This document shows positions 11,575-23,776 of a stretch of DNA of 64,000 nt, one piece after another; the first letter of the stretch is position 1; every line of letters begins with the position of its first letter. A model generated the notes under the pieces. The model did no database searches, had not been told where the DNA came from, and saw nothing but the letters and a program-made list of their open reading frames with translations. The position numbers and the translations under genes are program-made. The stretch lies in the NCBI GenBank assembly GCA_027579435.1, contig JANBPK010000737.1, positions 124,001-188,000 of the forward strand. Direction: 5' to 3'. The DNA comes from Candolleomyces eurysporus. Taxonomy: Eukaryota > Basidiomycota > Agaricomycetes > Agaricales > Psathyrellaceae.

Positions 11575-13788
11575 TCAGCAGTGCTTCCACATCTTCACGT
11601 AGTCAACGATCATAGAACGGTCTTCGACTGTAGTTGGCCACGTTGGATACCACTGATCGATAGCTTTGATGAATTCGTGAGCTGGATCTGCACGCGGTAG
11701 GGGTAGGTTTATCGTCAGTGGATTGTATCAAGTTAAGGTAGAGCCAAACAGGGAATGAAGGGACGAGGGCGCCACAGGAGTTTTCGAAGAGCCAAGCAAG
11801 AAGAAGAAAAGACTCACTAGCAGCCGCATTCAACCAAGGCTTATCTCCTTGCGCTTCAGGGAACCACCCGTTCGTTCCTCCCACAGCAACATTCAGGATC
11901 AAATAGAACTCTTGATCAAATGGAGTGGCATTGGTTCCATTCGCCCAAGGGTTGGTCAACTGCGCTAGGCCCGATCCGTTGTTGATAGCAGGAGGGAACT
12001 CGCCGCGATCGAAGAAAGGCTTGTTGAAGCGCAGATCCAGGAGAGTGTGCAACCGCGAGTCTACGTAGATGCGACTGGAGCGGAGAGACGAGTCAGCCAA
12101 CGAAGAGAAGGAATTTTGTAGTCAGGGACAAGGGAAGACATACAGCCAGTTTTCGGTCCACTCGAGGGCGTAGGTGTGGAAATCGTCGGCGAAGGACTTT
12201 CGTTTGTTCGACCACCAACTGTAAGTCTTCGGGTTTCCGTTCAGTGTGGGTGCTGGACCCCAGTGCAGCGAGCCTTGCACGTAGTTGGATCCCCTACGGG
12301 TTTCAGTGAGCTTCTAAAAGAGTAATAAATTGAGTGAGATATGGCTCCTTACTGTCCGGTGTATCGCAAATTGTTGCCTCTAGATTCAACGATATCGATC
12401 TCCCCTGTTTCTGCGATCAGTCGCGGTTCTCGGACATTCGAATGACACAACCCACCGCTCATGGGCCAAGGACCGTACACATTATCCTTCGGCAACATCC
12501 AGATTGCGGGCCACAGCCAATCTCTAGAAAGGTGAACGCAACGCGAGTCAGCTATTAGAATTACTGGAGGAGATGGAAAATACCGACCCATGAGGCAACT
12601 TTGCCCTAACTTCTACGCGTCCGTACCTGATGCTCGCACTCCTGATCGTCGAAAGCCGCGCACTCTGAACAGGGTTGATGACAGCGCCACTAGTCGCATT
12701 GCTGACTTTACTGCACGACTTTACGTATCCGTCCATGTCGAACACGCGTTCACCGTTCCTAGTAATGAACCCACTGTCCGGTCGAGTCTCGTTGAACGTG
12801 CAGTCGGTGATGTTGTACACTGTTTGGTCGAAGACGGCGTCGAAGCCAATGTTATCGGAGGTAAGAGTAGGGACGATGTACAGCTTCCCGTCTTTCACGA
12901 AGGAGTTATTCTGCGAGGCTGTCGTCATCTCGAACTGGCCGTTGCTAAAATCATGGAGAAATATCGGTGGTCAGCGACAGAGCGATGATCAGCGAGTGGA
13001 GCAAAGGAAAATAACGAGGCAGCCAAGTGGCGAAGAAACGGCGAATGACACTAACCCAAAGCCATCCATGCTAACCTCCCGATAGAACGATCCACCCTCT
13101 CCAAAGACTTTGTCAGGGTTATCAAACTCCTCATCGAAGACGAGGCAAAGAGGCTGTCGATCGAGTCGAACTCCCTTGTACTGGAAATAAATCTGCGCGG
13201 CTCCACCTGCCAACCCGAGGAGAAGGATAACGTAGACAATCCAGTATGACACAGCGGCCCGGGGGTTCTTGACATCATTCCACGGCTTGATAACTTCTTC
13301 TTCCTCCTTCAACATGTGCGACTTCATCCTTGGGGCTTTTTGTCGTAGGACCGAGCCAGTGTTGTTGGGCACAGCACCGTAGACGCTATTGCTGTTGTTC
13401 ACGCCGGACACTCGGACACCCGAAGATCGGGATGAGGTGAAGCCGTGTGCGGTCGGACTTCCGATGATGTTGCTTTCGCGAGACCCCGAGTTGGTGAGGA
13501 TTGAGCGCGGGACATGGTTAAAGGCACTGCCCAGCCCCTGTGGAAACGAGAGGTGGGATGACGAGGGGCTCAGAGTGGGCCGGATGGATCCAGGTCTACT
13601 CGACGCTGGTGAAGCGAAGGGATCTTCAACNGTCGACGCGGTATTNGGGGCNGGGTCGCAGAGCCAGTTGAGGGATGNGGAACATGACTGGATTTAGTCT
13701 TGCTGGCGTTGGGNACCATGATTACGTCCGCAGAAGACGACGAGGATGAAGGGGGGTCCTCTTTCTCAACGAATTTGGACGGAGACAT
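11575..13788 (-). CDS. KRE6: KRE6/SKN1 family beta-1,6-glucan synthesis protein (GH16 fold)
   Basis: Type II membrane protein of the secretory pathway needed for cell-wall beta-1,6-glucan. Seven exons on minus: 13788-13056, 12944-12588, 12523-12456, 12404-12353, 12293-12144, 12074-11818 and 11687-11575. With five surplus Ns near 13631-13714 removed, the frame is open for 574 residues. The N-terminal ~170 residues are Ser/Pro-rich and cytosolic. A single helix follows (AVSYWIVYVILLLGLAGGAA), then the lumenal SKN1/GH16 domain with DEEFDNPDKVF, EVRAKLPHGDWLWPAIWMLP, the catalytic-type GEIDIVESRGNN (ExDxxE) and QGSLHWGP. It ends WKHCstop. The 51-nt intron at 12405-12455 is a multiple of three and lacks a stop, so its retention would insert 17 residues next to the active site. 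It is divergent from the GT2 gene at 15973. Confidence 0.95.
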
Positions 13789-15972
13789 GGTTGAGGGAGG
13801 GGGTGATCACACCAGTAGTACTGGTTGCGTAGGAGAGGGCTCGAAGATGAAGGAGTGTGAGGAGCCTAAGTAGCAGGACGAAGCTGATGGGATGCGCGCA
13901 GATTANGGGGGGGGACTGCTTATNAAGTTGTGACTTAAAATCAAGTCGAGGACAGGTAAGACAGAAACAGCGGCCAAAGAGGGCGAATGGGAAAAGGACC
14001 AAAGGCAAGGGTCGACCAGATCTCGGACAGGAATGTCAGTGTCGATCAGTATCGTTTTCACTCTTCCTTCTTGAGGATGAGATTGGGACGGGCCTGTCAA
14101 GCTGTGTTGTTCCGGCGATGGGACTCAGAACAGGCTATGCCGAAGCCCAGAGGAGGTCGGTGGCAGCAGGGCGTCTGGATTCCCTAAGTTATGTTAAACT
14201 CTATTCTTGTACCGCAAATGAAGAGATGCACTCACAGAAGTCAAAGGGTAACGTTATGGGAATGGGTTTTGCAGGACGGGCGGTTCATCAGGAATCAAGA
14301 TATGAATGTCAGTGGTGGGAAGGGAATGCTATTCAACGTGGGGTGAGTTGGATGCATGCCTGCTTCGCAGACAACAAGGACCTGCCCGAACTCTAGAACG
14401 CTTCGAATCGGCGCTATTACTCTGCCTTCTTCAGCAGAGTTTTACGTTACGTGAGTCCGAACTTGGTGGGTGGGAAGCAAGGGTCGGATTTGTACAATGA
14501 CCTTCTTTTTAGCTCGATAGGCACATCGGAAGAGGTGCTGTAACGGCTGGTCATAACCACTCCGATTTCAAGGCCTGTTCCCAATCAAATTGACCGGTGA
14601 GGCTGGGGGGTATAAACTTTATTTTTCCTCTACGCCCCTCACGGCTGCGGCGTTTACTAGGCAGGTGGCGGAAGGATGTGCACATGCACCAACGAGCTAA
14701 GAAAAACTTGAACATCATCGGTGCCTTCAGAAGAACAACCTCGACCTTACCAGTTGCAGTCGTGGTTCCATACGAGGTGCCAGTTAATTATCCTCCGAGC
14801 GACTTGCGTGCGATTGTTCTGTTTCAGCACGACCGATTCTCATGGCTATCGGGACATCCGCGAGAACCAGGGACGGAAGAAGAGCGGATAGATTCGATGA
14901 CTATCGGCCACGATGGAAATCATCCATTCGAATAAGTTGGAGACATCTTGAACGATGGTAATTCCAAGGACCTAGGTACATAGTAAATTGAGAGCGTCAG
15001 ATTTGCGCCGTTGACGGTTGGCAAGGTTTGCTTACAATGGTCGTCGTAAATGTATCAGCCATGATTTATGAACAGTGTACTCGGGAAAATCTGTCACTTC
15101 TGGTGTGCGGGTTTGAGCATGGCACCATCAGTCAGATATTTCCGGAGCCTAGACAAGAGACAGAGTCTCCTTATCTCTCGGCAGAACAGGCACGACCACC
15201 TTTGCTCCGACGGTCCATGAAGGAGGCGAAGGAACTTGATGGTATGTTTAGTCTGAAATGCTTCTGGGACCTGGCTGAAAATGAAAACATACGATGTGTA
15301 AAGAGAGTCAGATTTGCTTGACAGAGATGGACACCTTGTAGTGATTCAGAAGCAGTCAGATTCCACACGTTGTTGTTCCGAGCCTGAAGCTGCTTCTTCA
15401 CGGCAAAGCCAGCCCCTGAGCAGATATGGGGGGTATTCCTGGAGCACTATTGGGGACATTCTAGAGGCCACGTATCGGGTTCCCATGGAATCTCGCGCGA
15501 GACGTCCGACAGCTGGAGGACGGAAGAGCAAGTTTAGACCAAGCACAAGCGCCGCCACTGCGTGACAGAGGTGTGACNGCCGTGACAAAAAATATTTTAG
15601 ATAATATTGTTGTCACAGGTATACCTGTCACGTCGGTTCGAAGCTTTCTCCCCGACTGCATCTGGAATCGCGAAATCTCATCTGCCTGAGGCATCTTTAC
15701 GATACACTGTCTATACCCTGATGGACAAAAGAAGCTATTATAAAGTCCACATTGGCCGTGGGCTTGCTGAACCCGCTCTGCTCCCCCTGGTTTTGTGTCC
15801 TGTCGACGCGGTCGCCCGTGGCCAAGTCTATATTCCGTCTGTTTCATTACTCGACGGCTTAATCTCCTACAGTACGGGTACAGCTCTAACGGCGAACCCT
15901 CCTAGCAACGCCGCCTTGGTCTCTAATCTCTTAAACCGACCCCCTGGTCTAATCCAATAGACACCAACCACC
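13789..15972. promoter_or_regulatory. Divergent promoter region between KRE6 and the GT2 gene
   Basis: 2.2 kb between two divergent, probably cell-wall-related genes. Frames such as 13857-14396 (plus) overlap the KRE6 leader and look spurious. At 15562-15636 there is a cluster of GTGAC and GTCAC words in both orientations around an AT-rich core (AAAAAATATTTTAG), including the palindrome-like CAGGTATACCTG. This could be a small inverted-repeat element or a regulator-binding site. Shared control of the two genes is possible but unproven. Confidence 0.35.
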
Positions 15973-18900
15973 ATGTCTTCAGCAGCGGTGTCTTCTCTCG
16001 GTAATGCACCACCGAGTCCTTCTTCAGCAGCAGTCACCTTCCAGAACAGTGACTATGACCTCTGGGATGCTTGGCTTCACAAGATCTGTAAGTTGGTGCC
16101 ACAACTTTCAGATTATTCGAAGCTAATTGCGTCTCGCAGACGAGAGCACTCAGCAGGACAACTGGTTCATGCCTTCAGAAGAGGTCATGTCAACCGGTGT
16201 GGCCATGCGAGTGGAAGACGGCTTTTTCCGTGTTTTCCCCTACGAAAACCCAGCTCTCGTCCCCTTCGAGGCCGCGGTCAGGAAGCTCAATCCTGTGGTA
16301 GCCGTCAAGATACGCAGTGCAGCCGTACACGCAGCCATACGTAAAATGTGAGTACTCATTTATCATAGCAGTGCACGCAACCCGCACTATGAGTATCATC
16401 CGATGCATTATAACGTGGTCTCAGTTTCCGGTGCATCGCGGTGGGGTTTTTACGGTGATTCNTGTCCAATGGCAGTCGACAGACTGTTCGTTGGCTAGTA
16501 ACGAATGCAATCCTCTTCTTTCCTTCTTCCAACAATACCTCTACTTGCATGATCGACAGTCTCTGACATGGATGCTCTCACAGCGGCCCTCAAGACGAGT
16601 CCATCTACATTGATCAGAATACTCGAATTCAGATCATCGATTCCATCGACCTTCTACCCCAGGCCGAGAAGGATCAATGCGGCGCCTTTATCGTACGTTC
16701 TTCGANCTTGGCTCTGTCTAATTGCACACCTGACCTTCTGGCTACAGCGTGACGAGCGATCAGTNGTTCTATGGTCATACCACCTCGAGCACATCATTCC
16801 CCTATGCAAGGACTTTGAGGAGAAGCTCATCAAGCACATCTGGCGGACGCGGGACATTGCTCGTAAACCCCTAGCATCNTCGACGACCACGTCCTTCTTN
16901 GGTGGCCACTCCCGCGAAGATTCTCGTGCAGAGATCAATGAGAAAGGCGAAGTCACCATCAACGTTGAGGGTCCCGATGGCCACGACAAGGAAGCAGCCG
17001 AACTGCAAGCAAAACAACAGGCTGAGGCGCCCGCCAAACGGTCCGGTTTTTGGGGATGGTGGCGGTTGCAACCTCGTGATCCCAANTCGAAGGCTACCGC
17101 AAACGAGACCGATGCTGAGAAGGCTAAGCGAAAGGAAAGGAAGCTCGTGCTCATCGGCCCAGTCTATGCTGGATGTGGCATTGGCTTGGCTGGATGTGAG
17201 TACTTCATCTCGCAGTGCCTCTTTCACTTTCATTTAATTGACTCACTATCCTCGTGGCGCAGATTTCTGTGTTGCTGGTGTTTCGAATTTGATCCAACAA
17301 TGGGCTCTCGATGGAGACTTCACTCGGTTCGCTCTCGTAGTCACCCTTCCCATCATTTTCTGCGTATCAGTGGTAAGTTTCCAATGTTACTCGTACTTGT
17401 CTTGCCACTGATTGACTCTCCCTTGTTCTAGTTCTTCTGCCTTCAGCTCATCGGAAACATCTGTTTGATGTACGTGCCGCTCGATCTATCTCGGTTTGTG
17501 CAATTGCTCATTGTCCTTTAGCTTCGGACCCGTCGCTCAGTACCACGAGAACTCAATGTACTACTCTGCCGTCAAGCCTGATCCCAATCCCGAGGTCGAC
17601 AACAACCTTCCACATATCACGATCCAACTACCCGTCTACAAGGAGTCCCTAGAAACTGTCATGTTAGTCCATCCCGTCCATTCCTGAGTCAACCAAGCTA
17701 ACACCTCCCTCCAGCGCGCCGTCCGTATTCTCAGTGAAGAAGGCGATGCAAACGTACGCTCGTCAAGGCGGGACTTCGGGCATCTTCATCTGCGACGACG
17801 GTCTCCAGCTCATCTCGGAAGAACAGCGTCAAGAGCGTATCGCCTTCTATGCNAACCATAACATCGCCTGGGTCGCCCGTCCGGGACACTCCTCTGCTCC
17901 TGACGGCTTCAAGCGTGCGGGCAAGTTCAAGAAGGCTAGCAAGTACGTTTCTTTTCTTTTCTTNGCTTGNTTNGTTTTGATATAAGTACTTACTCAACNT
18001 TTCCTTTNCGCAGCATGAACTATGGGCTTCAGCTCTCGCTCAAGATGGAGAAGCANCTNGCTCAGCTNGAGGCCGACGGTGTCGTTGAGGACCCTGATGA
18101 GTGTCTNGANGACAAGGCTATGAAGNTGGCTCAACAGGAGATATTCGAAGAGTCGGANAAGCGATGGATGCCTTGGTGTGCAAATGGCAAGATGTTACGC
18201 ATGGGAGAGATCATCCTCATCATCGACGCTGACACTATCATTCCCGAGGTGAGAGGGCTACTAGATCGTGAAAAGGAATTCATTGGCTAACGATTGTGTT
18301 GAAACTCCCAGGACTGCTTCAGAGACGCTGCACGAGAGATGGGTGAATCGCCTGACGTCGCTATCATCCAACACGAATCTGGTACGAANNCNNTNNNTNN
18401 NGTGACCTGCTCANGAGGACCGTACGCTAACTCTTTCTCTCAGATGTCATGCAAGTCGCCAACCACTACTTTGAGAACGGCATCACCCACTTCACGCGCC
18501 GNATCAACAAGTGCATCTCCCTAGGCTGCGCAAATGGTGAAGTCGCACCCTTCGTGGGACACAACGCCTTCCTCCGCTGGTCTGCTGTCCAAGACGCCTC
18601 TTTCATTGACACCGATGGGAAACGCAAGCAGTGGTCAGAGAACAACGTGTCGGAGGACTTTGATCTCGCTCTCAGGCTGCTCTTGAAGGGATACAACTTG
18701 CGATGGGCGACCTACTCGAATGGNGGGTTTAAGGAGGGTGTGTCACTTACGATTGTTGATGAGTTGGCTAGGTGGCAGAAGTACGCTTATGGTGAGTTTC
18801 CTTTTTCGATTGCGANGATCGAGGCTGATTTGGCGGTTTGGGTAGGNTGTAACGAGATTATCTTCAACCCTCTGGTCAGGTGGTGGCGACTCGGACCGAT

Positions 18901-20368
18901 CAGCAAACAGCTTCGAGGNTTTGTATGGTCGAGTGCCCCGCTTCATTACAAGATTGGTATGATGTCCTGTGAGTATCTTGTTCCATACATATGTTACTAC
19001 AAAAAGGAATATTCATGCTGACTGTATCTCCCACGCAGACATGTTTTCGTACTGTGAGTCTTTTTTTTTTTGACTTCTTTTCGATCCGACGGGTTGGGCG
19101 TTCGTAAAGCCGTCTCGGCTGCTTTGTGCCTCTTCCGTCGAGGCTTTTGCGATTTTACCTACCCTCCTTCCATTGTGATTGTGCCTCCGGCCTCAGGTAC
19201 CCCGAGTGCACGTCACCCGTCTTACTCTCTGTCGAGCGAGGGCTGATTTGTAGACGCGCCAACAATCCATCGGATTGATCCTGCCCGCACTGGCTCCACC
19301 AATCCTCCCTCTTCCACTTCTTTCTCTCCGTTTATTCTTGGTTTTCTCTTCGTCTTTTCTTTCATCCGCCCTATCACACTACACGCCATGGGATGGTCGC
19401 TGACGGCTTCTTTTTCTTCGCATGATAGATGGGATTGCTGCCGCGACTCTAGGCGGTGTCCTCAACTACCTCCTGCTTGGCCTAGCCCCTCAGATCGACC
19501 GCTTCTACTTGCACAGCTTCGAAATTCTCCTAGCATGCACGGTCGTTTTCCCTGGTATTGGTAACTTGGGGTATACGTTGCTTGAGTATCGGCTTGGACA
19601 TCGAACTTTCTTTGGTGCGCTTTTCGAGAATTTGAAGTGGATTCCTTTCTTGTGAGTGCTTTTGTTGTTTATTCTGGTGTCGATCGGAACGGCTGATTAC
19701 TTTTGCTTTCCCTTTTTTTTTTCCCTTCACCAATCCTACCTCGCTGGTGTTATCGCTCGTCTCGGCACTCGATAAAAATGCGCTGCCGGTCGGTAGCTCG
19801 TTCTTCTTCGGCGGAATGAGCATCCATCTTTCAACGGCCCTTCTTGCCCACCTCTTCTCGTATGACATGTAAGTTCTTCTTTCATTAAATAGTGGTCTCT
19901 CTGGACCTTCGTGATCGACGCTAACTCTATCTTATCGTTCTATAGGACCTGGGGGTCTACAGGAAAGGAAGTCGAACGCTCATCCTTCTGGATTGAAGGT
20001 ATGTACATAACTTTGGCTCTCTCTGTGGTCATGAAGTTCAGCCGCTGACTAACGCGCGTTACAGTGCCCAGGATCTGGAAAGGCTTCAAGTTGACGTTCA
20101 CGATCTGCTTCCTCTGCATAGCCATGATAGCCATCTTCGCTTCCCCCGTCTTGCCGTTTGAGTGGCAGATTCATGGGTGGGAGTGGGCCTTGGTGATTCC
20201 CCTTGCATTGAATGTTGGGTGCCATATCCTTCTTCCGGTAAGTGACCTTACCCTTTTCGTCCTTCCTTCTCTATGCCTCTTATTGTGTTGTGAAGAAGAG
20301 TTCTGACTGACCAAATACCTGCCCTGTAGATCGTACTCAACCCCTGGTTGATGATCTTCTCGTATTGA
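15973..20368 (+). CDS. GT2 family membrane glycosyltransferase (polysaccharide-synthase type)
   Basis: Processive-type glycosyltransferase 2 expected at the plasma membrane or in secretory membranes; the sugar and product cannot be deduced. Many short introns are removed, for example between 16090 and 16138, and between 16348 and 16431. Soluble N-terminal region: WFMPSEEVMSTG, then YGPQDESIYIDQNTRIQIID and the VLWSYHLEHIIPLCKDFEEK segment. A first helix pair is around 17140-17470. The catalytic domain shows IQLPVYKESLE, FICDDG, the metal-binding LIIDADTIIPE (DxD), the acceptor motif NVSEDFDLALRLLLKGYN, and ELARWQKYAYG in place of the usual QxxRW. A C-terminal set of helices ends WLMIFSYstop. 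The intron at 19054-19428 is 375 nt, far longer than any other here. A chitin-synthase identity is less likely because the canonical QRRRW is absent. Confidence 0.9.
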
Positions 20369-21330
20369 AAGGACTGGGCCCTCTACAGACGGAGCCCTCT
20401 CACCTCCGCCCTTCTCAAGTTCCTCCAGTTCGCCGTCACTCTCTTTACCGGATATGTAGCAAAACCTGGCTTCATTCTTCATTCGATGCCTTGCGGTGGC
20501 GATATCAACGGACTGCATCCATCCATTCATCCTTCCTCCCATCCATTCATTTCATTTCATTTCGACTGTTTGGGCTTTTTGAGTTCAATTGAATGTCAAG
20601 ACCTTGCCTCGTTGTTCTCCCGCGATCGGTGTCCCCTTCCGAATACGGATACTCTCTTTCTGATTCCACCACATTCATTTCATAACTTAGCTACTTGTCA
20701 CTCGATTCTAATTATGGACAAAGGACATTGTACCATACTACCGTACCGCATGCCGCTCGCTGGCTCGCTTACTGCTCACACGCGCTCTCGTTCCCTTCGT
20801 CTCATCTCTTCACGCTCCTTGTTCGATCACTCTCGCTCTTGATGTATCATCCCCCTTCCTGTCTTTTCAGAGTCACGATTGTATCTACGGACGGNTTTAG
20901 GTTTTTGTTCTGTCTTCTCTTCTCTTTCACCTGGTACACTGTGTTCAACTGCCTTGCTTCTTCTAGCTAGCTCAGTGTTCAAAGCTTCGGGCGTTTGGGT
21001 GTATGCAGTCCGGACCGTTCCCTCTCGGTTGGATTGGTGCTGGACATTTTTCGCTATCATCTACCATAGACTTGTCAATATCAATATATTTTTGTTCGTA
21101 CTAGTAGAATTCGACGAATTATTTAACCTGTGTTTCCGTATCCTGACTGCTGACTGCTGATGTTTTGATTATGTGTCGAGGGTAACTATGGCTTGTCAAT
21201 GGACCCGTCAGTCCTAGTCAGGATTCATTCACTATGTTACACGTTCAGATAGTATTCCTTTCCGGTTTCTCCTTGCCATATAAGATCAAGTCATGAACAC
21301 CGCAACCATCATCCGCTCGTAAATTAAAGC
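20369..21330. other. Convergent 3' intergenic region
   Basis: About 960 bases between the 3' ends of the GT2 gene (plus) and the dehydrogenase (minus). It is pyrimidine-rich on the plus strand, with a short imperfect repeat of CATCCATTCAT/CATTTCATTT at about 20519-20568. No gene was recognised. Confidence 0.4.
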
Positions 21331-22878
21331 TTAAAGCTTTGACTGATCGCTAGCACCCCCTGCCGCCTCCCGGAGTCTGATCACGACCTTCCCGAACTGC
21401 TCTCCCCTGGCGAGAAGCTGGAAGCCCTCCTCAGCGTTCTCCAACCCGCCCTCGATAACACGGGAAAGGATGGGTACGATCTGGTGTTTGGAGATGAACG
21501 CAGTAGCGTCTTCCAGGTCTTTTCGAGAACCCATTGTTGAGCCAATGAATTGGTGGTTCTTCAGTACCTCTTTCATTGTTATCGTTACGGTCGGGTTTGC
21601 GGTCCTATTTTTAGGAGGGTGGTAAGTCATAAAAAAGTCAAAGAAAAACGTTGAGAGGAGGACGGGAGGGAGGGAAAGAGAGGGGAAGGAAAGACGTACA
21701 TTCCATAACATACAACTCGCCCTCCCTGTTTGAGATACCTCCCAATTTGACCAAAGATGTTTCCGCCTGCAGAGTCGATGACGGCGTCCAGCGTAGATCC
21801 TTTCTTGTCCTTCTGGAGGAGGTCGTTAATCTGGGCTGGCCAGTCCTCTGAAGCAATTTATTTAATTAATCGCTGGTCAATTTCTATCGTAAACGAAATG
21901 AACCAACTTACTATCCTTATAATTGGCCCCACCCTTCGCTCCAAGCCCAACAGCTCGATCAATCTTCTCCTTCGTCCCACTCGTCACGTACACATTGGCA
22001 CCTGTCGCGATGCAGAATTGTAGAGCGAGGAGAGCGACGCCCCCGCCGATTCCGGTAATCAAGACATTTTGGCCTGGTTGGATTTGCGCGTTTACTATCG
22101 TCGCTCTGTTTGTCGTCCAGAAGTAATATTTCATATCATTTTCAGCATACGGGTTTGAAAGCAAGGAAAAGCAGCGAGAGAGGAACGAACGAACCTCCAA
22201 GCAGTGACTGCGCCTACGGGTAAAGCGGCAACATGGATGTCTTCCAGATGTTCTGGGGAGGGAATGACCTGCTCGCGTTTAACTACGAGGTATTCGGCGA
22301 ATGTCCCGCCTGTGGGTGAGCTGCCTAGGATTGAAAAACTGCATTCGATAGCGATAAATTAGTATACCCCAGAGAAGTACTGAGCAAGCGAGGGAGAGGA
22401 ATGACGTACTAAGCTTCAGGACCGACTGGGTCGCTCTTCCAACCATGGCTGGGGTTCAAGAGGACTCGTTTGTTGAGAAGAGTATCATCGGACGTTCCGG
22501 ATGCGACGACAATTCCTACGCTCCAATCGGGTTAGCCTGAGATCATCGTGGGCTCTTCTGGACAGACGCACCTGCACCATCTCCTCCGTACGGACTCCCG
22601 ACCGTGATCGCGGGATACATGCCTTTCCTGACCCAAACCTGTGGAAGACAAAGGTGTACTCCATTGGTCAGAAATGAAATTCAAACAAAAGTTCAGGAGA
22701 CTAAACGCACATCCTTATGATTAAACCCAACTGCAGTAATCTTGAGGAGCACTTCATCGCTCTTCAACTCTGAAACCGGTTTCTCCTCGAGAACTGCATC
22801 AAATTTGTACGGTCCATCGCCGCTGGCTTTCTGGACTACCAGGGCCTTCGAGACCTTGGGATATGGGTAGGAAGACAT
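21331..22878 (-). CDS. Quinone-oxidoreductase-like medium-chain dehydrogenase (MDR family)
   Basis: NADPH-dependent MDR-superfamily oxidoreductase, similar to the fungal zinc-type alcohol dehydrogenase-like proteins; substrate unknown. The first exon (22878-22711) gives MSSYPYPKVSKALVVQK and the GroES-like start with LLKITAVGFNHKDV. Later exons carry VGSPYGGDGAG, the NAD(P)-binding QPGQNVLITGIGGGVALLAL (GxGxxG near the middle), VYVTSGTKEKID and AVIDSAGG. The C-terminal lobe reads QFIGSTMGSRKDLEDA and ends GGASDQSKLstop. Length, about 350 residues, fits the family. Catalytic zinc ligands are not obvious, favouring quinone or enone reductase activity over alcohol dehydrogenase. At least five short introns are present. 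The promoter lies to the right, where a TGACGCGTC-rich cluster sits at 23130-23200. Confidence 0.85.
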
Positions 22879-23125
22879 GGTCCAGTAAGTGGTGGTGGTA
22901 GTTGGGGGCTGGAGAGTCAGTCAAGGGCGTCTTTGTCATGCTAAATTGCTGGCTTACTTACCCAAGCCTACTCCACTCAAGGCTTACTGTACTTTATTGT
23001 ATAGGAACCGAATGTGGGGAAAGGATCAACTGGGGAAGGAATTGCGACACCAGGGACTATGGGGTACCGGCAAAGCGATATTCCGTGCCGGTTAGTAGGG
23101 CCCTGAATATTTTTTAAATATTTCT

Positions 23126-23195
23126 AGAGTGTGACGCGTCTGTGACAGGTCGCGATCGTGACATGCGACGCGCCTGAAATTAATGGACGCGTCCG
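23126..23195. promoter_or_regulatory. Cluster of GTGAC / ACGCGT words upstream of the MDR gene
   Basis: Within 70 bases lie GTGACGCGTC, GTGACAGG, the palindromic TCGCGA, CGTGACATG, GCGACGCGCC and GGACGCGTCC. ACGCGT is the core of the yeast MluI cell-cycle box, and TGACG is a bZIP half-site; both links are only by resemblance. A related arrangement recurs at about 50990-51047. It could be a regulatory cluster for the dehydrogenase or the remains of a small mobile element. Confidence 0.35.
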
Positions 23196-23776
23196 TCTAC
23201 TCACTGCCAGTAGCCAGAAGCCAGAGGACCGCGCACAAAAGGGACCTGTCCAACCGGCTACCAGGATAGAGCAACTCCATTCCCTACACTCTCGGACAGA
23301 GACCGGTTCTTCGATCACAACACGCGACGGTGGCGGCGACGCAACTCCTTCCTTCTCTTCCTTCTTCAAGACGAAGCCTCGAGGAGGCAGGTAGGGTTCG
23401 AAAATTCGGGAAGGGAGGCGCAGGTACAACAGGTACGCAGGTACACTTTCACGATTGATGGATGACAGGGCTGCTGGTTATCGTCACGATCGATGTCTTC
23501 TTTCTGCCAGAACACGTTCAAGAGTGAAACGGGGTGGGCATTCATGCTACTCAGCGGTATCACTATCAATTCAACAACGACGAATGAATGTATATCCTCG
23601 GATCTTGTCGCAATGAGTGACCGATTAATAAATAGTAGGGTATGAGGATATCGATTGACAAGAATTCACTTGATCGATATTAAATAAACCAGAAGCAGGG
23701 GGCAACATTCAGGGGAGAGAAATTGGCCAGCGAGAACCATTTTCGAGTCTTCAAAGAGGCCGTTGTGATAGCAAGC
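23196..23776. other. Intergenic, no gene supported
   Basis: About 580 bases without a convincing frame. The plus frame at 23158-23394 is Ser/Thr/Arg-rich and matches nothing recognised. Confidence 0.35.

Noticed and set aside
11560..11580. CTTCAG triplet repeat at the KRE6 end
   Set aside because: Only about three copies at the stop codon; too short to be a meaningful repeat.
13857..14396. 179-codon plus-strand frame upstream of KRE6
   Set aside because: Antisense to the KRE6 leader, contains Ns, has no domain and no splice support; chance frame.
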